Source: Tetramitus jugosus
Lineage: Eukaryota; Heterolobosea; Eutetramitea; Acrasida; Vahlkampfiidae
Assembly (NCBI GenBank): GCA_937625935.1
Contig: OW569369.1
Coordinates: forward strand, 124,001-188,000
Direction: 5' to 3'
Length of the DNA: 64,000 nt
Shown: in pieces, positions 10,645-19,416 of the stretch
Numbering within the stretch: the first letter of the stretch is position 1
Layout of the letters: each line of letters begins with the position of its first letter
Notes under the pieces: generated by a model
What the model saw: the letters and a program-made list of their open reading frames with translations, nothing else
What the model was told of the DNA's origin: nothing
Database searches by the model: none
Made by a program: the position numbers and the translations under genes

Positions 10645-11457
10645 TCACCAGGAAGCACGAGAGCGATCTAGAGCGAAAAAGGTTGCTTGTGCTAGGGCTT
10701 GTGCATCCTCTCCGAACACCAAGTGAGTTTGACTTAGAATAGAACTCAATTGGTCTCTGGTACATCCCACATTTAGTGCACCTCTCAAATGGGATCCGAG
10801 TTGGGGACTAACATCAGGACCTGATGTCAAAGAACTCACAGCACACAGCTCTCTTAAGCGTAAGGGACACTGGTCAGACCGTGACAGAACTGTTCCATAT
10901 CCATGAGATAACATGTACTGTGCAATAGCAGGATGCAAAACGTTCATCTTATCAAACACTCTTTGGGAACCATAAATTGCATCATACACAACCTTTCCCT
11001 TGTTTCTTCTCGTGTTCTCAGTCTGTTCACCCACAGATTGCAAGTATGATGCTTCGTCTTCATGAATCTCCTTGATCAAATCCTTTATCACTTCATTCTT
11101 GTGATTAATTTCGTGAATGACAGAGAGCGAGTTTATGACTCTAGGGAATCCACTGAACAAATGAGTTTGAACGGCAATGTCCAACGCTTGTCTCAACATT
11201 TCCTTCCTGGTCGCTCTCGGATCTTCAGCGAGTACTGTGCAATCCAAAATGTTTCGAACAAGAAATGTCCAATCTTGATTCACAGAGGCCAGATCACCCT
11301 TGACAATATTCATGCCCAGAAAAGTACACAATCGTTCATGCATTGATATTTCTTCACATGCATCAAAATGACCAACATACGGATGAGAGATCGGCTTGAT
11401 CGTTGGAGAAGCACACTGCTGCAGTAATAACTTTTGTGTGGTCTTGAAAATTTTCAT
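10645..11457 (-). CDS. Carboxymuconolactone decarboxylase/AhpD-like protein
   Basis: A 270-residue protein starting at ATG 11457. It shows two AhpD-like helical repeats: residues about 85-115 (TRKEMLRQALDIAVQTHLFSG, family pattern of a regulatory helix pair) and about 200-255 (RLRELCAVSSLTSGPDVSPQLGSHLRGALNVG). Bacterial relatives act in beta-ketoadipate catabolism or as alkylhydroperoxidases. A CxxC redox pair is not evident in either repeat, so peroxidase activity is doubtful. The N-terminus (MKIFKTTQKLLLQQ) is basic and could be a mitochondrial presequence. It is divergent, over 184 bp, from the small gene at 11642. Confidence 0.75.
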   Translation of the reverse strand: MKIFKTTQKLLLQQCASPTIKPISHPYVGHFDACEEISMHERLCTFLGMNIVKGDLASVNQDWTFLVRNILDCTVLAEDPRATRKEMLRQALDIAVQTHLFSGFPRVINSLSVIHEINHKNEVIKDLIKEIHEDEASYLQSVGEQTENTRRNKGKVVYDAIYGSQRVFDKMNVLHPAIAQYMLSHGYGTVLSRSDQCPLRLRELCAVSSLTSGPDVSPQLGSHLRGALNVGCTRDQLSSILSQTHLVFGEDAQALAQATFFALDRSRASW

Positions 11458-11641
11458 GTTTTTTTTTTCTGGCTTTGCTGGATTTTCTCTCCAGAGAATG
11501 CAAGTGACAAAACTGCCTGTTTTTTACAACTAGCTACATTGTATTTTTATCCTGCAAAGCTCGACTATTTTTCTCTTCCATGTTTCTTCCCAATGCCCAC
11601 AAGATGCTGTCCCGAACGCACAACAAAACAACTCTGATAGA

Positions 11642-11815
11642 ATGAAATTCCACAAGTTTGTCAAGGCATCTAACCTGAGTAAGGCAATAGCCAGAAACAG
11701 GCAACTCTTTCGACCTCAAGCCCATCGATCTTTTCCCTCAACTCCTCCAACGATCGGAAAAGTGCCAATGGATCACTGGTTCTCCACCAAAAGAAAGCCA
11801 ATCGTATTCTTGTAA
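11642..11815 (+). CDS. Candidate small protein (57 aa), possibly mitochondrial
   Basis: An ATG-initiated 57-codon frame fits exactly between a divergent neighbour (start 11457, minus) and a convergent one (stop 11825, minus), and its ATG is preceded by an ACAACAAAACAAC leader like those of real genes here. The product is strongly basic, with no acidic residue before an aspartate near position 44, and ends KRKPIVFL. Its first 30 residues (MKFHKFVKASNLSKAIARNR...) resemble a mitochondrial presequence or a very small organelle subunit. I do not recognise a family. The evidence is positional and compositional only. Confidence 0.4.
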   Translation: MKFHKFVKASNLSKAIARNRQLFRPQAHRSFPSTPPTIGKVPMDHWFSTKRKPIVFL

Positions 11816-11824
11816 ATAATGGAT

Positions 11825-12926
11825 TTATTCACTCAATAAATTAAGCTTGTCCAATCCAAAATTGCCACCACACAAAATGACAGCAATGTTCTTGATTGGC
11901 TCACCAAACTTTTGTTGGTGATAGTCAAAAACTTGAGGAAGAGCTGCAACAGAGCAACTCGTCGATGGTTCAGTCAATTGCTTGTCATGCTGCAGAATTT
12001 CACGCAGAGAATTCATGGATTCACGATCAGACACGAGGAAGCTGTGCTCAGTATTGTCTCTCACATAGTCCAATGTCCTCTGAGAAACCTTTTTTGTTGC
12101 CAGTCCCTCACAAATGGTGCTCACAGATTCCAGAGTGATCAACTCATTATGCTTCAAGCTCATGTGCATGGTAGGTGCTCCCGTGGCCTCAACAATGTAA
12201 ACTCTGGTTTTTGGGCTGAGTTCCTTCAAAATAGATGATACTCCACTGCTCAAACCTCCTCCACCAACAGAAACGACCACAGCATCCAAGGAAGCATCAA
12301 CCAAATTCTCATTCAACTTGTTAAACTGTTCAATCAATTCCAGAGCAATCGTTCCTTGACCAAGAATCACAGTTTCATCATCAAACGGATGAATCAAATG
12401 CCTGGTTTCTGGCTCCTCAGCAACATATCGCATGGCTTCCTGATTCGTCTCATCCCACACCTTTCCAAACACGTGCAACTCTCCACCCAGCTTTTGAATG
12501 GCTTGCTTCTTCTGATCGGACACTGTCTCAAACACAAAGACATGTGCTCGACAGCCCAACATTCTTGCTGCGTACACCATTCCAAGTCCATGGTTACCAC
12601 CAGATGCACAAACAAATTCAATCGATGACATGTCAATGTCTGGATTTCTCTGCTTCAGTGACTGCACAATTTCAAACACCTTGTTGCATGCACCTCTGGC
12701 CTTGAATGAATTCGTGTGCTGCAAATTCTCCAACTTGAAGTACACATTGGCGTCATACTGCAATCGAAAAAAAAAGTGTCAGAATGATAAAGAGTGTTGT
12801 GGGTGTAAGTGATGATCCACTAACCTTGGCAGAAAAGTGTTGACTCTTGATGAGTGGTGTGTTGATAATGAAAGATCTGATTCTGGCACTCGCTTCCTCT
12901 GCCTTAGCCAGTTGGGTATTGGTCAT
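11825..12926 (-). CDS. PLP-dependent threonine dehydratase/serine racemase family enzyme
   Basis: Two exons: 12926-12825 (34 codons) and 12757-11825, with a 67-nt intron (GTTAGT...TTGCAG), giving 344 residues. Fold-type II PLP enzyme: the Schiff-base lysine is K53 in SFKARGA, the substrate loop is SGGNHG, and the phosphate-binding tetraglycine loop is GGGGLSSG. Relatives deaminate threonine or serine to 2-oxoacids, or racemise serine. The protein lacks the C-terminal ACT domain of biosynthetic threonine deaminases, so a catabolic dehydratase or serine racemase is more likely. Exon 1 begins MTNTQLAKAEEASARI, matching the usual helix that precedes the catalytic core. Confidence 0.85.
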
Positions 12927-12978
12927 GGTTCTGATTTTGTGAGGGAAAATCTTTGTCGAGCCCCACCAAAATGGAATG

Positions 12979-12983
12979 AAAAA
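12979..12983 (-). terminator. Pol III T-run terminator of tRNA-Val
   Basis: Five T residues on the minus strand lie four bases beyond the 3' end of the tRNA, as expected for RNA polymerase III termination. Confidence 0.7.
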
Positions 12984-12987
12984 CTTT

Positions 12988-13060
12988 ACAGGCTATGAGA
13001 ATCGAACTCATGACCTTAACGGTGTAAACGTTACGTTCTAACCGACTGAACTAAGCCTGC
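12988..13060 (-). tRNA. tRNA-Val (anticodon UAC)
   Basis: A 73-nt cloverleaf reads on the minus strand. Acceptor GCAGGCT pairs with AGCCTGT over seven base pairs (one G-U). The D arm is GTTC/GAAC around AGTCGGTTA. The anticodon stem TAACG/CGTTA encloses loop TTTACAC, giving anticodon TAC. The T arm is ATGAG/CTCAT with loop TTCGATT. There is no intron, and CCA is not encoded. The anticodon reads GUA valine codons. Confidence 0.93.
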
Positions 13061-13107
13061 TTGTGCTATTAATAACTCTTAGTATTTCTGCAATGGTTGG
13101 TTTTTAA

Positions 13108-13425
13108 AAAACATTGCTGAAGGATAAACTGGGCAGGTTGAGTCTGGCAGACACTATCGAGGACCATATGGTTCGAGGATGTCTTGTTCGTAAGTGGAAA
13201 GGGACTACCACGAAACATGAAACGAGCACCTGAAGGTACGCTGGAGGGACGGATGGGAAAAGAAGGAGACTTCTCCTGGACGAAATGAAACTCTCCGGTA
13301 AGAAGAGAAGTGAAGCAGAGAAAAGGATAAGGAGGGTCATTGACTCAGTCAAGAGGTCGTGCATCAAGGCACTATACAAGATATATATTGTCGCGCAGAG
13401 AAGTGAAACACTGCTCGTCACCTAA
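13108..13425 (+). pseudogene. Possible broken ORF interrupted by one TGA
   Basis: Between the tRNA and the F-box/Rab-like gene is a 499-bp gap with no intact gene. One plus-strand frame stays open for 105 codons except for a single TGA at 13231-13233. An in-frame ATG lies at 13168. The conceptual product is basic; the second part (after TGA) contains a helical, Lys/Arg-rich stretch around EAEKRIRRVIDSVKR. I do not recognise a family. It may be a decayed gene or chance openness. The rest of 13061-13559 shows nothing I can name. Confidence 0.2.
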
Positions 13426-13559
13426 CGGAATCATGACTCACAGTAGTGTATAGAATAAAGTGCAAAATCAGAGTCAGAGAAGTTGATAAAAGAAGTGTAA
13501 GACTGTAGTCCTATTGGATAGACTTATAGGTAGTTGAGGGATAAGCACAAGTGTTTGGC

Positions 13560-14567
13560 TCAACTCAAGATGCAAATCGATTGCGGAGAAGTAACTACCT
13601 CTGTCTTTTCGATTGGCTGAACCTGTTGATCAACACATCCATCTTCCATAGTTTGTTGGTGAAATGTGTAAATGCGCCTCAAAATAAGATCAGACATTTC
13701 TGATGCATTGTCACAGGTCAACTCAAAATATTCCAAAGGTAAAATATCAAACGATCGAGCACAATCCTTGAGGAACCTCTCTTTTGAGATTGGTGCAGCC
13801 GCTGACCAAGCACCAACACCAACAATCAACACGCCTTTACAAGGACTTGGTGGTTTAAACCTTACGTGGAGTTTACATTCTTTAAGTGCAGCGAAGGCTC
13901 TTGATAAGGAGTTGCTCCCAAAATCACTTTTTGGATGATTTGTGGAATAGTTGTGCTCGTTCCATGCATGTTTCGTATTGACTGCTATCACCAAGCATTG
14001 AGTATCTCTGTAGAAAAGTGTGGCAATCCTATCCAAGTTTCGACAGGGCAGCCAAAATCGAACGACTAAGTTTGGAGTTGTCTTTAGTTCTCTTGAAGCC
14101 ATGAACGAGGTTCTAAAATCAATACCAATCATGTTGGATGGTGTATCATCCTGTGGTATTTCGAGTTGTTTGCTCCGTAAGGTATCAATCACTGGTAGAT
14201 TCAATCGACTGTCTGCCACACCCAAAACAACCTTTGCCAGCGTGCGATTGCCTGGATCGTCATACTCGGCATGGGACTGCACTTGATAGAAGGGAAATCG
14301 ACCAAATTTTGCATGGAAACAAGCATAAGCTCCCATTTCGTCACACCTACCATGTTGAACCGCTGTGTCTGCTGTGAGAGTTGTCAACAGAAATGACTGC
14401 AGTACTAACTCGAAGTCTCTCTTGAAGAGCACTGCCCACAAGTGTTGATTGGATCTGATGCAGTCATAGGCAGTGGAATTGATCTGAGAATAGTGACATA
14501 CATCTGGCCCTGGAAGAAAGAGCAGAATTTGGAAGAGTTCATCCCAGCTGAGCGTTATGGATGGCAT
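13560..14567 (-). CDS. F-box protein fused to degenerate Rab-like GTPase domain with CaaX box
   Basis: A 335-residue protein from ATG 14567 (the frame is open further upstream only through TTG). Residues about 5-50 form an F-box (LSWDELFQILLFLPG...LWAVLFKRDF). From about 112 on, the order of motifs follows a Rab GTPase: KVVLGVADSRL where the P-loop GxxxxGKS should be, IGIDFRTSF (switch I/RabF-like), VVRFWLPCRN where WDTAGQE is expected, FYRDTQCLVIAVN, LIVGVGAWSA in place of the NKxD strand, then a Cys/Glu-Thr-like G5 region. The nucleotide-binding Lys/Ser and NKxD are absent, so it probably does not bind GTP. The last four residues CILS are a CaaX farnesylation motif. It is divergent from gatC. 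Confidence 0.7.
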   Translation of the reverse strand: MPSITLSWDELFQILLFLPGPDVCHYSQINSTAYDCIRSNQHLWAVLFKRDFELVLQSFLLTTLTADTAVQHGRCDEMGAYACFHAKFGRFPFYQVQSHAEYDDPGNRTLAKVVLGVADSRLNLPVIDTLRSKQLEIPQDDTPSNMIGIDFRTSFMASRELKTTPNLVVRFWLPCRNLDRIATLFYRDTQCLVIAVNTKHAWNEHNYSTNHPKSDFGSNSLSRAFAALKECKLHVRFKPPSPCKGVLIVGVGAWSAAAPISKERFLKDCARSFDILPLEYFELTCDNASEMSDLILRRIYTFHQQTMEDGCVDQQVQPIEKTEVVTSPQSICILS

Positions 14568-14735
14568 GCTGTTCCTTGTCCGCTTTTTGGCTCGAAGAAC
14601 CTCGAGATTGGAAGAACAATCACCAATGTTCAAGTCAAGGGTAAAATCCAATCAATCGGTTGTCTTGTTTTTGGTATAACAGACAGAGGATTCCAATCGT
14701 GGTTGGAACTTCAAGGAAAAATCCGCTCCAAAAAA

Positions 14736-15224
14736 ATGCAGTCCATTCGACGAAAGCTACCCTCTCATCTCAACTCTCTATCGTTACATGAACTGAGGCA
14801 ATCATCAGAGTGTGAGTCGCTCTTCTTCTCAGCAACTCAAATGATCCATCCCGCCTCTGCACAACAAACCTCCATTACCACTGAACAAATTCAAAAGCTT
14901 TGCAAATTGGCAAGATTAGCTCCTCCAAAGCAACCAGAAGCCATAGCAAAGCTAAAGAAGGATTTGAATGATGTGATTGGTTGCTTGAATCAACTACCAC
15001 AAGATATTGACCCAAATGTTGAACCGACATACTCTCCTCTGCAACTCTACGGTCGCAGCAATCATTTGAGTCAACGATGGCGCCAAGATCAAGCACAACA
15101 CAAAATCGCTCCAAAGGATTTGATAAAGCATGCACCATTCACCAAAGCAAACTGCTTTGTGGTGCAAACAAAGATTGTGACGAGTGGAGACTCCAGCACA
15201 GCAACACAGGAAGAAGAGTTCTAA
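14736..15224 (+). CDS. gatC: Glutamyl-tRNA(Gln) amidotransferase subunit C, mitochondrial
   Basis: A 162-residue protein starting at ATG 14736; the frame is open upstream to 14442 but that part overlaps the divergent F-box gene and lacks a good start. The N-terminal 60 residues are basic and Ser-rich (MQSIRRKLPSHLNS...) and look like a mitochondrial presequence. The core follows GatC: ITTEQIQKLCKLARL, a spacer helix with LNDVIGCLNQLPQDIDPNVEPTYSP, and the C-terminal HAPFTKANCFVVQTKIV. GatC stabilises the GatCAB complex, which converts Glu-tRNA(Gln) to Gln-tRNA(Gln) in organelles. The last 15 residues are a Ser/Glu-rich extension. Confidence 0.85.
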   Translation: MQSIRRKLPSHLNSLSLHELRQSSECESLFFSATQMIHPASAQQTSITTEQIQKLCKLARLAPPKQPEAIAKLKKDLNDVIGCLNQLPQDIDPNVEPTYSPLQLYGRSNHLSQRWRQDQAQHKIAPKDLIKHAPFTKANCFVVQTKIVTSGDSSTATQEEEF

Positions 15225-15290
15225 ACAAAAAACACATCATACACAACAACAAGCGAACCTTCACACAAGGACTGCAGCAATAATAAACTG

Positions 15291-15301
15291 TCGCGCCAAA
15301 A
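15291..15301 (-). promoter_or_regulatory. E2F-like site (TCGCGCCAAAA)
   Basis: On the minus strand this reads TTTTGGCGCGA. It lies 66 bp past the gatC stop and about 200 bp before the ATG of the IPT/ankyrin gene, so it probably belongs to that gene's promoter. Confidence 0.45.
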
Positions 15302-15507
15302 TGTTTCATTTTTTTTCGTAGAGCGGAACAATTTTTGGACATGTTCGCAACGAACGCACATGTCTGTTCCAAGTCACTTCCCCGCCTCAAAACAAAAACT
15401 GTGTGGGAACAGAAGACGAACAACAAAAATTTTCATTCCCCTTCGCAACGAACCGCCCCATCCAACACACAGCAACAACCAACGCACCAAAAAACCTGTT
15501 CTCACAA

Positions 15508-18441
15508 ATGAACAACATTGACTCTTTCAAAGAAGAATTTTTCTCGTCCAGTGATTTGGTTGATTTCAAATTGCCAACACCTCAATCCTTTAGTCAACAT
15601 CCATTCCTTGACTCCAACAACAACATCAACACTCCATCATCATCCAACATTGGCGTTCTACCAACACCAAACATTATCAACAGCAGTCCATTCGTTCCTA
15701 TTCAACACCACAACGAAGACAACTCCAATATCAATCACACCATCAACAATAACAACAACAACAGCACCAATAGCTTAGACAACAGAATGGAACTATTTAC
15801 ATCTTCTCTCCATAATCAACTATTGGAAGTGTCATCCAATCAACAATCATCAACTTCACCCAACAACATTTCATCATCTACTTCTTCACCCAATACATCA
15901 TTGCCAACAACAACAGCAAACACAAACATGAATACCTCTACTTCATCAAACAACAAGTTTTTTGTCGATGAAGATGTCAATCAATTCTTGGGTGGATTAG
16001 ACAGTAGCACCTTTAGCATTAGTCCTTGGGGCTCTGGTGGTTTCAATTTACCAACACCCAACATTGGAAATTTGACTGCACAAAAAATGTTTCAGTCATC
16101 TACAACGAACAATGCACCTGTACAGCATCAACAACAGCATCAACAACAACAACAGCACTCAACTTCATTTATGCCTCCTCATCCGCAGCAGCAACAATCA
16201 ATGTTGCAGCAAATGCATAATCAACATCAATATCAACAGCAACAGCAACCACAACACAATCCCTTCTCCAGTCAATCACCCGGTAATTTTGTCGTGTCAT
16301 CACCACAACAGCATCAATTCATTCCTTCGCCTTCCTCTTGCTACTCTCATCCATTTGCAAGCAACAATAATGGCAGTAACAGCAGTGGTCGCATCAACTC
16401 TCCACACAACTTTAGTGGATCACCTTCTGCACCACCTACCAATCTCATCAAACTGGTTGAAGGATTCAATAAGCCACTCAAGGACAAGCAAATTGGAGGA
16501 AAGGACAACACGAAGCACACGATACCAACACAGACTGTAGAGCTGGCAGCAAGCAAATTACCTCCAAACTCTGATCCATCTGTTCTCTGTGTTCGTGCCA
16601 GTGTTCTCGGATATGATCGATCAGCAAGAACAAAGATTATCTTGGGTCACATCTCAGACAAGCCATTTGAAGAGAGAGCATCCAAATGGATCTCTGTTTT
16701 TGATGATATTGTTGTACAGTTCAGCAGTCACAACAATGGACAGAAACTTGCACTGAGATTCCAATTGTTGGACGCAGACAAGAAGCCAGTGTGCCATGTT
16801 GATTCCTATGAATTCGAAACAATTACCAAGAGAGGTCTGGAGAAGATTAAGGAGAGAGCCAAGAGAAAGAGAAGTGACAGTGAACATGAATCGATTGTTG
16901 AGTTCTGTGATCCGTCAATGGGTCTTACCCAGGGTGGACAATTGGTCAAGGTGATGGGCAGAGGATTTGTCTGTCCACCAGCTACTCAAGCAGTTGTGCG
17001 ATTTGGCGAGAAAGATGCAAGAGAGGTTCACAGTGTCAAGAGAAACATTATTGTTTGTGAGACTCCAGAAGGAGATCCAGGCAAAGTTGATGTTACTGTG
17101 TCTTTGGACAAGAAGGGAATACTGCCTACAACTGCAACATTTGAGTATGTGGATCCAGCAGATCAGGAACGTGTTCAAGAGATGATACGTAATATGCTAA
17201 AGCCACCACACTACGAATCAGATGAAAGCAGCTCTGGTGGATCGAGCAAGAAATCAAAGGGCAATGACGGCAGAGCAAACAACTCCTCACCAACTGACAT
17301 GTACGCATGGGCCAGTGGAAAGGAAACTGACAATTGCGGTTTTAACATGCTTCATCACGCTTGTGCACGTGGTTTCTTTGAATTGACATGCTTCTTGGTT
17401 GAAAATGAGTTTTGTGATGTGAATGCTGTGGATAACTATGGACGAACAGCCTTGTTCTGGGCCATGTGGGCCAAGAGCACCATAATCACTTCTTATTTGA
17501 TCAGCAAGAGTGCTGACATGACTATCTGTGATGATGTGAATGACAACTTTTTGCATATTGCATCTTCAGTTCCAGATGCTGACAACTCAGACAATATTCA
17601 ACACATCAAGTCACTTCTATTCTGGATGTTGAAGTTTGATGACTCACAACACAATCAAGCAAGATTTTTGTCCAATACTCTGAAGCAAAAGAATGATGAT
17701 GGATATTCCGTTGCTGAATTGGCAGCCAAACACTCTCACAATCTCCTTGCTGATTTGTTCAAAGCTGTCGAGCAATTGTCTGACGCCATTGTGAAGAACA
17801 GTTCAGTCGAGTTAGATAACATCAAATTCAGATCTGGACTAAACAATGGAAAGACAATTAAGCAAGTTCTTAACGAGGACGACGGTGTACAGTTGAGCCT
17901 TGATTTGAGTAACTCCTTTATTCTCTATGCTCAATCTGCAAATATCAACTTAAGGGCAATCATACCACATCACAATGTGGCATTCTTAATTTTAGATAAG
18001 AAGCAGAACACGGCACAATTTACTTTGATGAACTCACCACTTATCGAATCATTGGACTCTGATGGAGAATGGAGAGAGTATAATGAAGATAGTATCCTGA
18101 ATGTATTGTCATTCAACTTGGGCATAGTGGATACCAACAAAATGCCACAAGTGTACAACTATGTTATCCAGACAGGACAACTTCGCGAGTTCCAGGAAAT
18201 GTGCTTCCACTACATGGGAGTTGCAGGACAAGACAGCAAGAAGACGTCGAACACTTCCTCCAATGAATCAACTGCTCCCTCAAAGCAATCTGACCTCAAA
18301 GACTCTCTCAATGGTGAAACAACCGACAAAATGCACGTCCTTCGGATGAGAATGAGAAGCCTGAGTCTCAGCAAAACTACCCCAGTTACTAACAACACGA
18401 ATCTAGCTGATGAAACGACATCTCAGCAGCACGTGCTATAA
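15508..18441 (+). CDS. IPT/TIG plus ankyrin-repeat protein, putative transcription factor
   Basis: A 977-residue protein from ATG 15508 (open upstream from GTG 15403). Residues 1-320 are Asn/Gln/Ser-rich low complexity. Residues about 335-460 form an unrecognised folded region (LCVRASVLGYDRSARTKI..., KWISVFDDIVVQFSS) ending in a basic KIKERAKRKR stretch that resembles a nuclear signal. An IPT/TIG immunoglobulin-like domain follows at about 465-547 (DPSMGLTQGGQLVKVMGRGF), then ankyrin repeats at about 611-700 (NMLHHACARGFFELTCFLVE, DNYGRTALFWAMW). IPT followed by ankyrin is the architecture of Spt23/Mga2, CAMTA and NF-kappaB-like factors. The middle domain matches none of these clearly. No C-terminal membrane anchor is visible, unlike Spt23/Mga2. 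Confidence 0.7.
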   Translation: MNNIDSFKEEFFSSSDLVDFKLPTPQSFSQHPFLDSNNNINTPSSSNIGVLPTPNIINSSPFVPIQHHNEDNSNINHTINNNNNNSTNSLDNRMELFTSSLHNQLLEVSSNQQSSTSPNNISSSTSSPNTSLPTTTANTNMNTSTSSNNKFFVDEDVNQFLGGLDSSTFSISPWGSGGFNLPTPNIGNLTAQKMFQSSTTNNAPVQHQQQHQQQQQHSTSFMPPHPQQQQSMLQQMHNQHQYQQQQQPQHNPFSSQSPGNFVVSSPQQHQFIPSPSSCYSHPFASNNNGSNSSGRINSPHNFSGSPSAPPTNLIKLVEGFNKPLKDKQIGGKDNTKHTIPTQTVELAASKLPPNSDPSVLCVRASVLGYDRSARTKIILGHISDKPFEERASKWISVFDDIVVQFSSHNNGQKLALRFQLLDADKKPVCHVDSYEFETITKRGLEKIKERAKRKRSDSEHESIVEFCDPSMGLTQGGQLVKVMGRGFVCPPATQAVVRFGEKDAREVHSVKRNIIVCETPEGDPGKVDVTVSLDKKGILPTTATFEYVDPADQERVQEMIRNMLKPPHYESDESSSGGSSKKSKGNDGRANNSSPTDMYAWASGKETDNCGFNMLHHACARGFFELTCFLVENEFCDVNAVDNYGRTALFWAMWAKSTIITSYLISKSADMTICDDVNDNFLHIASSVPDADNSDNIQHIKSLLFWMLKFDDSQHNQARFLSNTLKQKNDDGYSVAELAAKHSHNLLADLFKAVEQLSDAIVKNSSVELDNIKFRSGLNNGKTIKQVLNEDDGVQLSLDLSNSFILYAQSANINLRAIIPHHNVAFLILDKKQNTAQFTLMNSPLIESLDSDGEWREYNEDSILNVLSFNLGIVDTNKMPQVYNYVIQTGQLREFQEMCFHYMGVAGQDSKKTSNTSSNESTAPSKQSDLKDSLNGETTDKMHVLRMRMRSLSLSKTTPVTNNTNLADETTSQQHVL

Positions 18442-18454
18442 ATTATTAATACCT

Positions 18455-19231
18455 TTATGTACTTTCCGTCCAGGTTTCATCTTTTGGGTCCAGTGTTTCA
18501 GGAATATGAGAAAACTTGATATCTTCTGCTGTGCTGTACGCCAATTCTTCAATGTAGTCACCAATTGCCTTATCGTCCCTGAAAGCTTCTTGCTCAGCTC
18601 GACTACCAGGCACATCTCTCGGATAGTGTCTAAAGTGACACTTGTGAATTCCAGAATGGCCAGGCGAATACACACAACGGCCCTCACAGTGCCTGCAATC
18701 ACATACATGCGGACACTTGGGTATCGGTGCTCCTTCTGCATGATTAAACACGCACTTGTGAGGCCCTGAATGACCCTCATAGTACTGACAAATGTGACCT
18801 TCTGAACACGTCCACGGACACAAGAGCTTCACTTGCGTCGTCGACCGGAAGCCCAACACCTGAACAAGTCTCTGATTCTGCAGCACTCTCGGAAACAACA
18901 AGTGAATCATTGGCTGCAACAAATAATTGGCTAACACTCGTCTGTACACTCGCGCAAACAGTCCATTCGACTGATCCGTGATACCCATTCGAATCGGGTA
19001 CGTGTCCGAGAGTCTCTGTGATCGAATATCTCTCGTATTGCTCACTGTAGCTTCGAACAAACTCTCTTCATCTTCTTCATTGTCTTCGTTGTTGCTTTCT
19101 GCTGTTCGTTTTCGCTTTCTTTGACCTAGTTGATCAGAATGGAATCGAACAATACGGAGACCATTGGATTGATCGTCATCTTCATCATCATCACCAGCAT
19201 TGATACCTGGTTGGTCACGCAAAATGTTCAT
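18455..19231 (-). CDS. Protein with tandem Cys/His GHSGxHKC motifs
   Basis: A 258-residue protein from ATG 19231; the upstream frame to 19327 has only GTG and probably is leader. The N-terminal third is acidic with a basic RKRKR cluster. The central part is helical. Residues about 155-225 contain two copies of a Cys/His pattern: CPWTCSEGHICQYYEGHSGPHKC-like and CRHCEGRCVYSPGHSGIHKC-like, each followed by FxH. The spacing suggests two metal-binding knuckles. I know similar GHxGxHxC elements from protist proteins with varied partners but cannot name a function. The stop lies 13 bp from that of the convergent IPT/ankyrin gene. Confidence 0.6.
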   Translation of the reverse strand: MNILRDQPGINAGDDDEDDDQSNGLRIVRFHSDQLGQRKRKRTAESNNEDNEEDEESLFEATVSNTRDIRSQRLSDTYPIRMGITDQSNGLFARVYRRVLANYLLQPMIHLLFPRVLQNQRLVQVLGFRSTTQVKLLCPWTCSEGHICQYYEGHSGPHKCVFNHAEGAPIPKCPHVCDCRHCEGRCVYSPGHSGIHKCHFRHYPRDVPGSRAEQEAFRDDKAIGDYIEELAYSTAEDIKFSHIPETLDPKDETWTEST

Positions 19232-19416
19232 TTTCCTTTGATGGAGTTTTTCTGTTCGCTCAACTCCGTCTTTGAGAGTTGGGAACAGAAAGAAAAAGTA
19301 TGCCTCATCATTCGAAGATGTCTGCACTCTTGCAAAGCGTCGAGTGAGATATATGATGAAAGAGAAAACATATCTGGTAGTTGTATTGGATCATTCAATG
19401 AAACGAAGTTTATAGT

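Noticed and set aside
14442-14735. 98-codon extension of gatC
   Set aside because: It has no ATG start in good context, overlaps the divergent F-box gene, and GatC presequences are shorter.
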